Of a DNA stretch of 34,967 nucleotides, positions 1 through 6,690 are shown in pieces (position 1 is the stretch's first letter; every line of letters begins with the position of its first letter). A program made the position numbers and the translations under genes. The notes beneath the pieces are model-generated. The model was not told the DNA's origin and did not search any database. It saw only the letters and a program-made list of their open reading frames with translations. The stretch lies in IMG/VR virus record IMGVR_UViG_3300008120_000431, positions 1 to 34,967 of that record, one strand, 5' to 3'. The DNA is from a virus.

Positions 1-1227
1 GGCCAACCATTAGGAGCTACATCTTACTCATCACGTTTTGCTGATTATCTAAGACAGTCTATTAGTAACATGTCAGTGTGGGCTCTGGCTGCGGGTGGTA
101 TGCTTGCCGCTGGTTTTGGAGGATTTGGCGGCTTTGACGGCGGTGGCGCTTCTGGATTTTATGGTGACGGCGCAGGTTCTACCGAGAATGCTGAAAAAGC
201 TATGCAATATTTCATGTCTCAGGGCTGGTCCAGAGAACAGGCAGCTGGTATTGTAGGTAACCTTCAAGCTGAGTCTACCCCTAACTTAAATCCAAATGCT
301 TTCGGGGAAAACGATGTAAGACCTGGAGTGCACTCGTATGGTATTGCTCAATGGAATAGAGGCAGATGGGCCAACCTTCAAGCCTTTGCGCAAAGTAAGA
401 ATAAACCATGGAATGATTTTCAAACACAGCTTGAATTTATTCAGAATGAACTAACAGGCTCACACAGAAGAGCCGGTGATTTATTGCGGAACGCGCGCGA
501 CGCAGCAACCGCTGCTGAAATTGTTAATAGGCAATACGAAGTATCAGCTGATTATACTAATAGAAGAGCAGCAAATGCCATTGCCTTGCTTCAAGGCGGC
601 ACTGCACTTCGAACTGCTAATGGTACGATCGATCGATCTGCGGGCGGTACAGGTAGACTAACCAGTTTTTATGGTATGCGCAACGGTAGAATGCACGAGG
701 GGATTGACATTGCTGCCCCTACAGGTACACCTGTAGCAGCTGCTTATGGCGGTGTAATTACAACAGCGGGTATAGTTAGAGGTTACGGTAACGTAGTCTA
801 TATCGACCATGGTCAGGGCTATAGTACACGCTACGGACATCTTAATTCATTTGCATACGGTATAAGAGACGGGGTTCGTGTAAACGCTGGTGATATCATC
901 GGCGCAGTTGGAAGCACCGGTCGTTCAAGCGGGCCGCATTTACACTACGAGCTACGTACCCCTAATGGTGCAACCGATCCCATTTCAAGTTATAGAAGTA
1001 AACCATGGATTGTAGGTGGTAGAATTAGATCTGCTGCAGCGCTCACACCACCGGTATTAGCAGATATTGAACGTAGAAGAGCAAATCCAGATGCATGGGC
1101 AGGCTTGCCATACCTAGCCGATACGCGTAATCGTGATCTACCTCGTAGTTTGGGTGGGCAGCCTCCAGCACCGTTAACTCGAAATCCGCATTCAGAAAAT
1201 GCATTTAGAGCTCTGCAGAGCCGCTAG
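1..1227 (+). CDS. Virion-associated peptidoglycan hydrolase: tail lysozyme domain plus M23 peptidase (5' end outside window)
   Basis: The frame is open from base 1, and the first ATG (position 70) has no ribosome binding site, so the gene probably begins upstream of the window. Counting from that ATG, residues 40-110 resemble the phage tail lysozyme family: an alpha-helical muramidase fold with GWSREQAAGIVGNLQAES and a later SYGIAQWN. Residues 190-310 are an M23 (LytM) zinc metallopeptidase with HEGIDIAAP, YGHL and HLHYEL, which supply the expected metal ligands and catalytic histidine. A Gly-rich linker precedes both domains. Two catalytic domains on the strand opposite the replication genes suggest a structural baseplate or tail component that opens the cell wall during injection, the role of T4 gp5; that role is inferred. 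The stop is TAG. Confidence 0.85.
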   Translation, partial: GQPLGATSYSSRFADYLRQSISNMSVWALAAGGMLAAGFGGFGGFDGGGASGFYGDGAGSTENAEKAMQYFMSQGWSREQAAGIVGNLQAESTPNLNPNAFGENDVRPGVHSYGIAQWNRGRWANLQAFAQSKNKPWNDFQTQLEFIQNELTGSHRRAGDLLRNARDAATAAEIVNRQYEVSADYTNRRAANAIALLQGGTALRTANGTIDRSAGGTGRLTSFYGMRNGRMHEGIDIAAPTGTPVAAAYGGVITTAGIVRGYGNVVYIDHGQGYSTRYGHLNSFAYGIRDGVRVNAGDIIGAVGSTGRSSGPHLHYELRTPNGATDPISSYRSKPWIVGGRIRSAAALTPPVLADIERRRANPDAWAGLPYLADTRNRDLPRSLGGQPPAPLTRNPHSENAFRALQSR

Positions 1228-1230
1228 ATA

Positions 1231-1253
1231 AAAAAGGGGAGCCGAAGCTCCCC
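1231..1253 (-). terminator. Rho-independent terminator downstream of gp32
   Basis: Read on the minus strand, a 7-bp GC-rich stem (GGGGAGC/GCTCCCC) closed by a TTCG tetraloop is followed by six T residues. It sits between two convergent genes. The T-run lies on the minus-strand side, so it should mainly end the gp33-59-32 transcript; the hairpin may also stop plus-strand transcription weakly. Confidence 0.9.
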
Positions 1254-1261
1254 TTAGTGAC

Positions 1262-2173
1262 TCAGTCATCTTCAGCTAGTCGCTTGAAGATAGCTTCCAT
1301 ATCATCATCGTCGTCATCGTCAACCGAAGCGGCCGGCTGAGGGCGAGGCTCAGCTGCACGATGCTGCGGCGCCGGATCAAACGGCGGTGTATCGTCATCT
1401 TCATCAACGAACTGCTGACGAGTATTAGCCGGTGCAGAGCCGCTGGTGTTGCCCAGTGCACGATCCAGGCGCTTCTTCAGTTCGTCATACGACTTGAAGT
1501 GCTTAGGATCGAGAAGTTCCTTCAGCGAGTACTCAGACTTCCAGATCTGCTCAAGACGATCATCATCACCCGTGAGAGGTCCAGGAGTATCAAACTCAGA
1601 CTTGTCGTAGTTCGGGTAACCCTCGAACTTACGAATCTTGAGCTTGAAGTTAGCACCTGTCCAGAGGTTGAACGGATCAACAGGCTTCTCATCTTCGAAC
1701 TGCGGGTTCATGAGATCCATGATCTTGTCAAAGATCTTCTTACCGTAGCGGAAGAGGAATACCTTACCTTCGTTCTCCGGATTAGCCGGATCCTTAACGA
1801 CATAGATGTTGGAGTAGTAGTTGAGCTGACGCTTCTGCTTACGAACAGTTTCCTGATCACCAGCGTTCCAAAGACGAGTATTAAGCTCGGCGATAGGATC
1901 CTGCTGTCCAATTGTGGTCAGAGAGTTCTCAATATACCAGCCACCTGGGCCCTTAAAGCCGTGCGTCCAGATACGAACGAACGGAACATCCTCGCCACCT
2001 GGAGCGGGGAGGAAACGAATAACAGCGTAGCCGTTACCAGCCTTATCGGTCTGGCAAGACCAGAGACGGTCATCGCGAGTAGGAGCGTTGGAATTGAGCT
2101 TGGTGAGTTCTTGATTAAGCTTCTCGAAAGAGTTCGAGGAATTGCGCTTAAGCTCATTAAAAGAAAAAGACAT
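1262..2173 (-). CDS. 32: gp32-like single-stranded DNA-binding protein
   Basis: The product (303 aa, close to the 301 of T4 gp32) is the ssDNA-binding protein of the T4-type replisome. The N-terminus is basic and Ser/Asn-rich, as in the cooperativity domain. The OB-fold core contains PFVRIWTHGFK and VVKDPANPENEGKVF, which align with T4 gp32. The C-terminus ends in a run of Asp and Glu, the tail that contacts other replication proteins in T4. The protein has a single cysteine (near residue 40), so the Cys ligands of the T4 zinc site are absent although the histidine is kept. It is last in the order gp33-gp59-gp32, the same relative order as in T4, and has its own promoter at 2200-2228. Confidence 0.95.
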   Translation of the reverse strand: MSFSFNELKRNSSNSFEKLNQELTKLNSNAPTRDDRLWSCQTDKAGNGYAVIRFLPAPGGEDVPFVRIWTHGFKGPGGWYIENSLTTIGQQDPIAELNTRLWNAGDQETVRKQKRQLNYYSNIYVVKDPANPENEGKVFLFRYGKKIFDKIMDLMNPQFEDEKPVDPFNLWTGANFKLKIRKFEGYPNYDKSEFDTPGPLTGDDDRLEQIWKSEYSLKELLDPKHFKSYDELKKRLDRALGNTSGSAPANTRQQFVDEDDDTPPFDPAPQHRAAEPRPQPAASVDDDDDDDMEAIFKRLAEDD

Positions 2174-2199
2174 ATTATGTACCTTTCGTATATTTGCGT

Positions 2200-2228
2200 A
2201 TTGTATCGTATGGTTTAGTATAACCCAA
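2200..2228 (-). promoter_or_regulatory. Promoter of gene 32
   Basis: TTGGGT and TACAAT are separated by exactly 17 bp, 27 bases upstream of the gp32 start. The spacing matches the other promoters in this window, though the -35 box is less typical. Confidence 0.55.
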
Positions 2229-2242
2229 TATGGGCATACTAT

Positions 2243-2818
2243 TTAGCTTATCAAAGGGCGAATTATAGACTTTATTTTCGCCTTATCATAATGTAGGAAT
2301 GGCCTATACTTTAAACACCGTTCTCTAATAGAGGGCCATAGTACGGTGTCATCTATCCTTGTATCCCATAATGGAAAGAAATTCAACTGATCATTAAGGA
2401 TAGTGAAGGATTCGATGGTTATCTTACCTCGGCGGAATATTACCAGAGCTTCTGGATGCTGCCCGTCTTTGCAACTGAATTTGGATATAAAGTCTTCTTC
2501 AAGCTTTCCGATATCGGACTGGAAGTTGTAGGTGAGGGATTGCTGTCGAGCAAGGTATTGAGTATACTGTCGTTCAGCATCTTCTGTAAAGAGGTCACCC
2601 ACCCATCCGGTAAAGTCATTGGAGACGTATTGAGCGACGAGGTACCCCATTGGGTCTTTATGCTTCGCGAGCTTGGCGAAATGGAACTTGTCTCTACGTC
2701 TGTTGAATGAGTCGAGGTTGGCATTCACTTTACCATTATATTTAAAGAAGTCGTATGAGGGGTTTGTGAAATGTGCCTTAATGGCGAGGAAGAGCTTATA
2801 TGCTTCAAACGGTGTCAT
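2243..2818 (-). CDS. 59: gp59-like loader of the DNA helicase
   Basis: The product (191 aa; T4 gp59 is 217) corresponds to the all-helical protein that loads gp41 helicase onto gp32-coated ssDNA at forks. The N-terminal MTPFEAYKLFLAIKAHF and the Phe/Tyr-rich KDPMGYLVAQYVSN segment are typical of the family. The start overlaps the stop of the gp33 gene by four bases (ATGA), and gene 32 follows after about 70 bases, so the three genes are probably co-transcribed. Confidence 0.92.
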   Translation of the reverse strand: MTPFEAYKLFLAIKAHFTNPSYDFFKYNGKVNANLDSFNRRRDKFHFAKLAKHKDPMGYLVAQYVSNDFTGWVGDLFTEDAERQYTQYLARQQSLTYNFQSDIGKLEEDFISKFSCKDGQHPEALVIFRRGKITIESFTILNDQLNFFPLWDTRIDDTVLWPSIRERCLKYRPFLHYDKAKIKSIIRPLIS

Positions 2819-3060
2819 ATAGGCAGTTTAGCTGTTTTCGGTAAGAAGTTCAACAGCTCTCCTTCTTGCTGTATCTGTGATTTAATCCTGAAGTTCCCCT
2901 TGATCATAGAGGCCGCGGTTTCTATTTCGAGTTCGTTCTTCTCACAGTAGTAAACTATAGCATCCATGTAGGTTAAATTATGTTTACGAACTAAGGTATC
3001 AATCTCTTTGTAAAATAGGTCCGTGCTTACGATCTTGGAGAACTTCAGGGCTTCACTCAT
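2815..3060 (-). CDS. 33: gp33-like late-transcription co-activator
   Basis: The product (81 aa) resembles T4 gp33, which binds the RNA polymerase beta flap and links it to the gp45 sliding clamp for late transcription. Recognisable segments are LTYMDAIVYYCEKNELEIE in the centre and FLPKTAKLPI at the C-terminus, both conserved among gp33 proteins of T4-like phages. It is first in the gp33-59-32 unit and lies three bases after the SleB-like gene. Its presence agrees with the TATAAATA late promoters seen in this window. Confidence 0.9.
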   Translation of the reverse strand: MSEALKFSKIVSTDLFYKEIDTLVRKHNLTYMDAIVYYCEKNELEIETAASMIKGNFRIKSQIQQEGELLNFLPKTAKLPI

Positions 3061-3063
3061 ACA

Positions 3064-3633
3064 TTATCCTCTGTAAAAGATATGATCACCGATTTTAATA
3101 ACTCTGCGGAGATTCCAGCGAGGGTTTACATAATCGGCATGATAAAATTTTGCGCCGAGTGTAACATCACCGACATTACGGAGATATACATCTTCGGCTA
3201 CTCTACGCGCTTCCGCAAACTGTTCCATAGAACGGATGCGCTTCTTTCCTTCACATACCCAGGAAAATTGACATACACGGCTTGTTCTTTGATAAACAAC
3301 ACCGCAAGGTGTCTTTGGGAATCTTCCGTCAGCAACGCGGTTCATAACTACGTTAGTGACAGCGATCTTACCTTTTGTAGATTGATTGCCAGCTTCGAAA
3401 TATGCATTCTCTGCTAAACATTGTATTTGGCGTCTGTCATTCGCACTGAGATAGACAGGCTCCTTAACGATGACTGGCTTTTCGACTACTTGAACGACTG
3501 GTACCTTTACTACAGCTGGTGCAGGTGTAGGCATCATAACAGCAATTAGTAGAATTACTATTGCTCCGATGAAGAAGCCTTCACCCCAGCGTAAGAAAGG
3601 AAAGTCTCTCTTGCTCTCGAATAGTTTTGTCAT
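3064..3633 (-). CDS. SleB-type cell-wall hydrolase with N-terminal membrane anchor (probable endolysin)
   Basis: The product has 189 aa. Residues 18-36 form a hydrophobic segment (FFIGAIVILLIAVMM core) after a basic N-terminus, consistent with a signal anchor. A Pro/Val-rich linker follows. Residues 65-185 match the hydrolase_2/SleB fold: LAENAYFEAGNQSTKGKIAV contains the catalytic glutamate region, and FYHADYVNPRW is the C-terminal signature. SleB enzymes are lytic transglycosylase-like muramidases. A membrane-anchored hydrolase of this size in a phage is most simply read as the endolysin, but no holin was identified nearby. The gene has its own promoter (3719-3747) and an approximately 80-base leader. 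Confidence 0.85.
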   Translation of the reverse strand: MTKLFESKRDFPFLRWGEGFFIGAIVILLIAVMMPTPAPAVVKVPVVQVVEKPVIVKEPVYLSANDRRQIQCLAENAYFEAGNQSTKGKIAVTNVVMNRVADGRFPKTPCGVVYQRTSRVCQFSWVCEGKKRIRSMEQFAEARRVAEDVYLRNVGDVTLGAKFYHADYVNPRWNLRRVIKIGDHIFYRG

Positions 3634-3718
3634 TTGTATCCTCTTAGATTCAATGACCTTGGCAGATGCGGATAGCTTTGATAGGGTGTCACAACCCGTA
3701 CAATCCGTCTACTATGAG

Positions 3719-3747
3719 AAGATACAAAATATAGGAAAATAAATCAA
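3719..3747 (-). promoter_or_regulatory. Promoter for the SleB-like gene and the gp33 unit
   Basis: TTGATT and TATCTT are separated by exactly 17 bp. The leader downstream (3634-3712) can fold: GGGT/ACCC inside a longer CGGAT/ATCCG pairing. This places the hydrolase and probably gp33-59 under one promoter. Confidence 0.55.
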
Positions 3748-3749
3748 GG

Positions 3750-4067
3750 TATCTTCAACATCCATCCCTCCATTACTAGGAATGCAAAATCATTAGTGTT
3801 TTCGTCGGTGGATATATCCGAAGATAAATCCGCTTTCTTAGCCATCTAAGACTTGAAGCTTTTGTAATGGTCAATGGAGGTAGATACCCCCGTCTTAAAA
3901 ATATATTTAGCTATTCTCTATAAACGAATAGATGCGTCTACCGTGCAGATAAACGCATCTATCGATGGCCGGTTACTGTGTCCGGCGATGGCATTTCGTT
4001 CCATCAGCTCCACCAAAGGTGCTTTTTCACGCCAACACTCTAAAGCAGTTGGCTGCTTGCAGCTCAC
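3750..4067 (-). other. Structured intergenic region downstream of the Ro-like gene
   Basis: About 320 bases without a convincing gene. The most obvious structure is a perfect 10-bp stem at 3928-3937/3953-3962 (ATAGATGCGT with its complement). Closer to the Ro-like stop codon there are short hairpins such as GCTGC-AA-GCAGC, CCAAC/GTTGG and GCCGG/CCGGC. No T-rich tract follows any of them in the right place, so they are not typical terminators. The region could be the 3' UTR of the Ro-like mRNA or a separate small RNA. Confidence 0.4.
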
Positions 4068-5486
4068 TTAAAGAGCGTAACGATCGCTCGATACGGTCTT
4101 AACCATGATAGACTCTGGCGTCATACCATCGAGGTCAGCCGAGAGGACCGACTTCATGATAGCAGGACTGAAACCAGAGACCAGAGCAACACCCTTTTCG
4201 TCGAAACGAACAGGAACGTTGTCGGCTGCGTTGAGGTTCCAGAAGACGACAGCAGGTACAGCGTACCCAGCGTCTTCATACTTGCGACGAATCATCTGCA
4301 TTGCAGAGTCATCGAAACGAGTGCACTCGTTGAACTGCATGTCCGACATGATCAGGAGAACCTGAGGCATATCTTCTGCTGCAACACGGTTAGTAGTTGC
4401 AACGCGCAGAATCTCTTCGAAAGCACCGTGCAGGTTGGTAGACATCTCCCAGTGGGAGCGCTCCATCTGACGGACCTTCTGCGAGAGAGTACCCTTGACG
4501 TGCTCGAACTTCGGACGAGTCGAGAAGGTCAGGAACAGATCCTTGAACGGACCAGTGTTCTTATCTGCACAGTAAAGACCGAGCGAGACAGCAACATCCA
4601 GACACGTAGTCTGAGCCTTACCGAGAACATGCTTACCCCCGATAGGAGAGGTCATCGACCCCGAGACGTCAACCAGTGGCAGAACCATGGCGTCACCGAT
4701 GTAGTTAGGCAGAGCCTTCCACTGTTCATCGGCAAGAGCAGAGTCACCGTGGCGAACGTTCTTAACGATGTCGTACGGATAAACCGCGCCAGCGTTAACC
4801 TTCGCAACCTTCGGGTCGCCCTTCTTCAGAGCTTCCTTATAAGCGGTGAATAGCTCAGGAGCGTTCTTACCGAACGCCTTCGAGTAGCGAGACATAGCCA
4901 GCGAAGGAACATGCGAGAAGTTAATTGCTTCCCACTCCTTAGCGCACATCTGCTGCTCAACAACCTTAGTTAGCTCAACGAGCCGCTTACGGTAGAACTT
5001 AGGGCTCCAACCGAATGCTTCTCGCAGCTCTGCAGCCTGCGGACCCTTACGAGGCATCCACTTAGCGCATAGACCGTTACCAGCCTCGAGCGCCTCACGG
5101 ATGAGGTTGTACGCGACAGACTTGACCTCGGCGTCTTCGAAAACAAGCAGGTCGTCCCAACGGCCGATCTCTGCAGTGTTACGAAGGATGCGAGTGTTCA
5201 GAAGCTCATGCTTGTAGTTCTTCTCAAGGAACTTGAGAGTCTTACGATAGAGCTCACGCTCACCTGCACCACCGCGGACATCACGAGCCCACTGCGCTAC
5301 ACGCAGAGCCAGCTCGCGGTCCTCGTGATAAGCCTTCTCGAACTGCTTCGAGATATCCTTACCACGTGACGCACCGATCTTGAAGAACAGATCAGTGGTG
5401 TTAGATAGAGACGACTTGAGAGCCTTCATACCATTCCAGGTACGAGCTTCAACTTCAGTGTTTAGTACTGCATTCTTAAAAGTCAT
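4068..5486 (-). CDS. Ro60/TROVE-like RNA-binding protein with vWA domain (DUF2828-type)
   Basis: The product has 472 aa. Residues 1-260 are helical and carry the signature RDVRGGAGERELYRKTLKFL together with EIGRWDDLLVF, typical of the TROVE/DUF2828 group, whose best-known member is the HEAT-repeat ring protein Ro60. Residues 268-470 are a von Willebrand A domain with an intact MIDAS: PLVDVSGSM (DxSxS), a Thr in STNLHGAF, and an Asp in LLIMSDMQ. Ro proteins bind misfolded non-coding RNAs in their central hole and Y RNAs on their outer face. The gene has its own promoter (5686-5714) and a 190-base leader with two tRNA-like folds. Good SD (GGAG, 8 bases). DUF2828 proteins are less studied than classical Ro60, so Y-RNA binding here is an inference. 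Confidence 0.85.
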   Translation of the reverse strand: MTFKNAVLNTEVEARTWNGMKALKSSLSNTTDLFFKIGASRGKDISKQFEKAYHEDRELALRVAQWARDVRGGAGERELYRKTLKFLEKNYKHELLNTRILRNTAEIGRWDDLLVFEDAEVKSVAYNLIREALEAGNGLCAKWMPRKGPQAAELREAFGWSPKFYRKRLVELTKVVEQQMCAKEWEAINFSHVPSLAMSRYSKAFGKNAPELFTAYKEALKKGDPKVAKVNAGAVYPYDIVKNVRHGDSALADEQWKALPNYIGDAMVLPLVDVSGSMTSPIGGKHVLGKAQTTCLDVAVSLGLYCADKNTGPFKDLFLTFSTRPKFEHVKGTLSQKVRQMERSHWEMSTNLHGAFEEILRVATTNRVAAEDMPQVLLIMSDMQFNECTRFDDSAMQMIRRKYEDAGYAVPAVVFWNLNAADNVPVRFDEKGVALVSGFSPAIMKSVLSADLDGMTPESIMVKTVSSDRYAL

Positions 5487-5497
5487 AATATTTCTCC

Positions 5498-5561
5498 AGG
5501 TTAAACTTTTTGCGTTTTAGATTACAAGTCTAGTGCATATATTGATTGCGGAACTTAACCT
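5498..5561 (-). ncRNA. tRNA-Thr-like fold in the leader of the Ro-like gene (element B)
   Basis: A 7-bp stem (AGGTTAA at 5555-5561 with TTAACCT at 5498-5504) encloses a perfect Thr(UGU)-like anticodon arm at 5517-5533 (TAGA/TCTA with loop CTTGTAA). The D-arm is not canonical and the T-arm is reduced to a few base pairs, so it cannot be a normal tRNA. The 3' strand ends directly against the SD of the Ro-like gene (5494-5497), so folding could affect translation. An alternative hairpin GCATATA/TATATGC (5535-5541/5561-5567) overlaps it. Confidence 0.45.
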
Positions 5562-5570
5562 ATATGCTAC

Positions 5571-5671
5571 GGGTTGATCGTGCCTTACCCGGGACCACCC
5601 AGCACATCGACCGAATCGAACGGTCCAGACTCCTGTTATCAAAAGAATAGTTCGTATGCTGAACTCAACCC
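5571..5671 (-). ncRNA. Y-RNA-like candidate upstream of the Ro-like gene (element A)
   Basis: A 101-base segment is closed by a perfect 7-bp stem (GGGTTGA/TCAACCC). Immediately inside the 5' strand is the hairpin GTTC-AGCATAC-GAAC. In the middle there is a perfect tRNA T-arm: GACCG, loop TTCGATT, CGGTC. A further GC-rich hairpin (CTGGG-TGGT-CCCGG) lies in the 3' part. The predicted transcription start of the promoter at 5686-5714 falls a few bases before the stem, so this is the first element of the Ro-like transcript. Bacterial Y RNAs have a Ro-binding terminal stem plus a tRNA-like module; the resemblance is structural only. Confidence 0.5.
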
Positions 5672-5685
5672 TTATTCAATACCTT

Positions 5686-5714
5686 GTTATACGATATTTT
5701 GCGTATAAAGGCAA
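5686..5714 (-). promoter_or_regulatory. Promoter of the Ro-like transcript
   Basis: TTGCCT and TATAAC separated by 17 bp. The stop codon of the preceding gene is built into the conserved upstream sequence TAACAGTTGCC. It belongs to the recurring promoter family of this window. Confidence 0.75.
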
Positions 5715-5717
5715 CTG

Positions 5718-6080
5718 TTATTTCACCCAAGCCAAGATATCTTCCATCTCGAGCTTATATGAGTGATACTTCTTGACCATCGACAGTACGCGAGGGAGGA
5801 CGTAAACTTTGAGTTTAACTTCATCCTTACACTTATGTTCGACAGTCTTATACGGAACACCAGCGATGAAGGCTCGAGCAAGAAACGTTGAACGGTTCTC
5901 GTTGCGAACATTCCACTTACGGTGTTCTGTGATGGAATTTAACTTCCATTCAAGCTTTTTGTTTGGTGATTGTACTTTGGAATGCCAGCGAAGTTGCTTC
6001 TTCAGCTTGGCTTCTTCAAATTTGATGACCTTGGCTTCAAGGCCGAGATGTTTAGACTTAATTTTCAGTTCAATAGACAT
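5718..6080 (-). CDS. Hypothetical basic protein
   Basis: The product (120 aa) is not recognised. It is rich in Lys, Arg and Glu and starts MSIELKIKSKHLGLEAKVIKFEEAKLKKQ, suggesting a helical N-terminus with many charged residues. The motif RWHSKVQSPNKKLEWKLNSI and the C-terminal VLPRVLSMVKKYHSYKLEMEDILAWV look like ordinary conserved phage protein sequence. No signal peptide or membrane segment. SD AAGGAAA lies 7 bases before the ATG. The stop overlaps the promoter of the Ro-like gene. Confidence 0.75.
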   Translation of the reverse strand: MSIELKIKSKHLGLEAKVIKFEEAKLKKQLRWHSKVQSPNKKLEWKLNSITEHRKWNVRNENRSTFLARAFIAGVPYKTVEHKCKDEVKLKVYVLPRVLSMVKKYHSYKLEMEDILAWVK

Positions 6081-6127
6081 AATAGTTTCCTTAATTTGAC
6101 GTTAATAATAAAGTTTAATTCACAACG

Positions 6128-6190
6128 TCAAATAGGAGGTCCTATTGCGTCATACGGCTACCCACCGATACCTTCGTTAGTCATATTCAT
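6128..6190 (-). other. Micro-ORF interrupted by an in-frame UAG, next to the amber tRNA
   Basis: A strong SD (AAGGAG) precedes ATG at 6188-6190. The frame reads MNMTNEGIGG, then TAG at 6158-6160, then PYDAIGPPI and TGA at 6128-6130. The residues after the TAG look like a natural continuation. The suppressor-type tRNA ends only 10 bases upstream of this ATG. Either this is a 10-residue leader peptide or a 20-residue peptide completed only when UAG is read through. Confidence 0.4.
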
Positions 6191-6200
6191 ACTCCTTATA

Positions 6201-6278
6201 TGGCGCGCGCAGTGGGATTTGAACCCACGCATGACAAGATTTTAGAGATCTCCGCTCTAACCACTGAGCTATGCGCGC
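6201..6278 (-). tRNA. tRNA with amber anticodon (CUA), suppressor type
   Basis: The cloverleaf is complete: acceptor GCGCGCA/TGCGCGC, D-arm GCTC/GAGC with loop AGTGGTTA, T-arm GTGGG-TTCAAAT-CCCAC, discriminator G and encoded CCA. The anticodon arm GAGAT-CTCTAAA-ATCTT gives CTA at 34-36 after the invariant T33. Reading TCT (Arg) would need C at position 33 and would break the stem. The variable loop is 7 nt, longer than usual. The amino acid it carries cannot be read from sequence. Confidence 0.75.
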
Positions 6279-6407
6279 ATCTATTTATATCAACGGGATG
6301 TCGGTTCTTTATTGGGAACCTAGGGAAGACCTAGTCTCATTTCGGTGAGACACCTAGATCAGGCGACCGCAGTCCCTGAACATCGTGCTAGAGTATCCGC
6401 ATATGGA

Positions 6408-6452
6408 TTACGCAGCTAGGCGCATATCCATGAGGTCGTTGTCATTAGCAGC
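6408..6452 (-). other. tmRNA tag-peptide reading frame (AANDNDLMDMRLAA)
   Basis: Fourteen codons and TAA, starting at resume codon GCT (6450-6452) after TGTC. The peptide begins AANDN and ends LAA, the usual form of alphaproteobacterial tags recognised by ClpXP. The middle residues DLMDMR are the variable part. Confidence 0.9.
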
Positions 6453-6501
6453 GACATTTAAGTTTATGGCCACTCGGCCAGCGAATCAGTCTCGAACCGC
6501 C

Positions 6502-6690
6502 TTATTCCGTCCCAGTCGATCCTAGTTCACCCCCATCATGAGTACAGAGTAGTTCACTTGCCTTGTTCACCCATATGAAAGGAAGAACCCCGTGAACCAG
6601 TAGAACGAAAGAAATCTTCCACGCTCTTAAAAGATGCTGCATGTATGTATACCCAGTATCTTTTAGATGCTTCATCTTCTCTGTACTCAT
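6502..6690 (-). CDS. Small DUF6356-like membrane protein encoded inside the tmRNA intervening segment
   Basis: The 62-aa frame starts at an ATG whose A is the last base of the tmRNA CCA end (6690). Residues 7-48 read like the DUF6356 family: a YMQHLLRAW motif, a hydrophobic stretch and HGVLPF followed by a Ser, predicting a single membrane helix. The last ten residues run into the 5' acceptor strand of the tmRNA coding piece and stop at TAA (6502-6504). No SD is separable from the tmRNA acceptor sequence (GGAGG-like complement is absent), so expression is uncertain. An RNA processed into mature tmRNA would release or destroy this message. Confidence 0.6.
   Translation of the reverse strand: MSTEKMKHLKDTGYTYMQHLLRAWKISFVLLVHGVLPFIWVNKASELLCTHDGGELGSTGTE

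Noticed and set aside
1361-2218. Long plus-strand open frame opposite gp32
   Set aside because: It is antisense to a clear gp32 gene, has no SD and a sequence rich in Arg/Ile repeats typical of shadow frames.
6204-6278. Reading the amber tRNA as tRNA-Arg(UCU)
   Set aside because: It would require C at position 33 and a broken anticodon stem; CUA fits the 7-nt loop and 5-bp stem.
6282-6289. TATAAATA late-promoter motif upstream of the amber tRNA
   Set aside because: Transcription from it would start inside the tRNA (about 6275) and delete its 5' end, so it is more likely chance.
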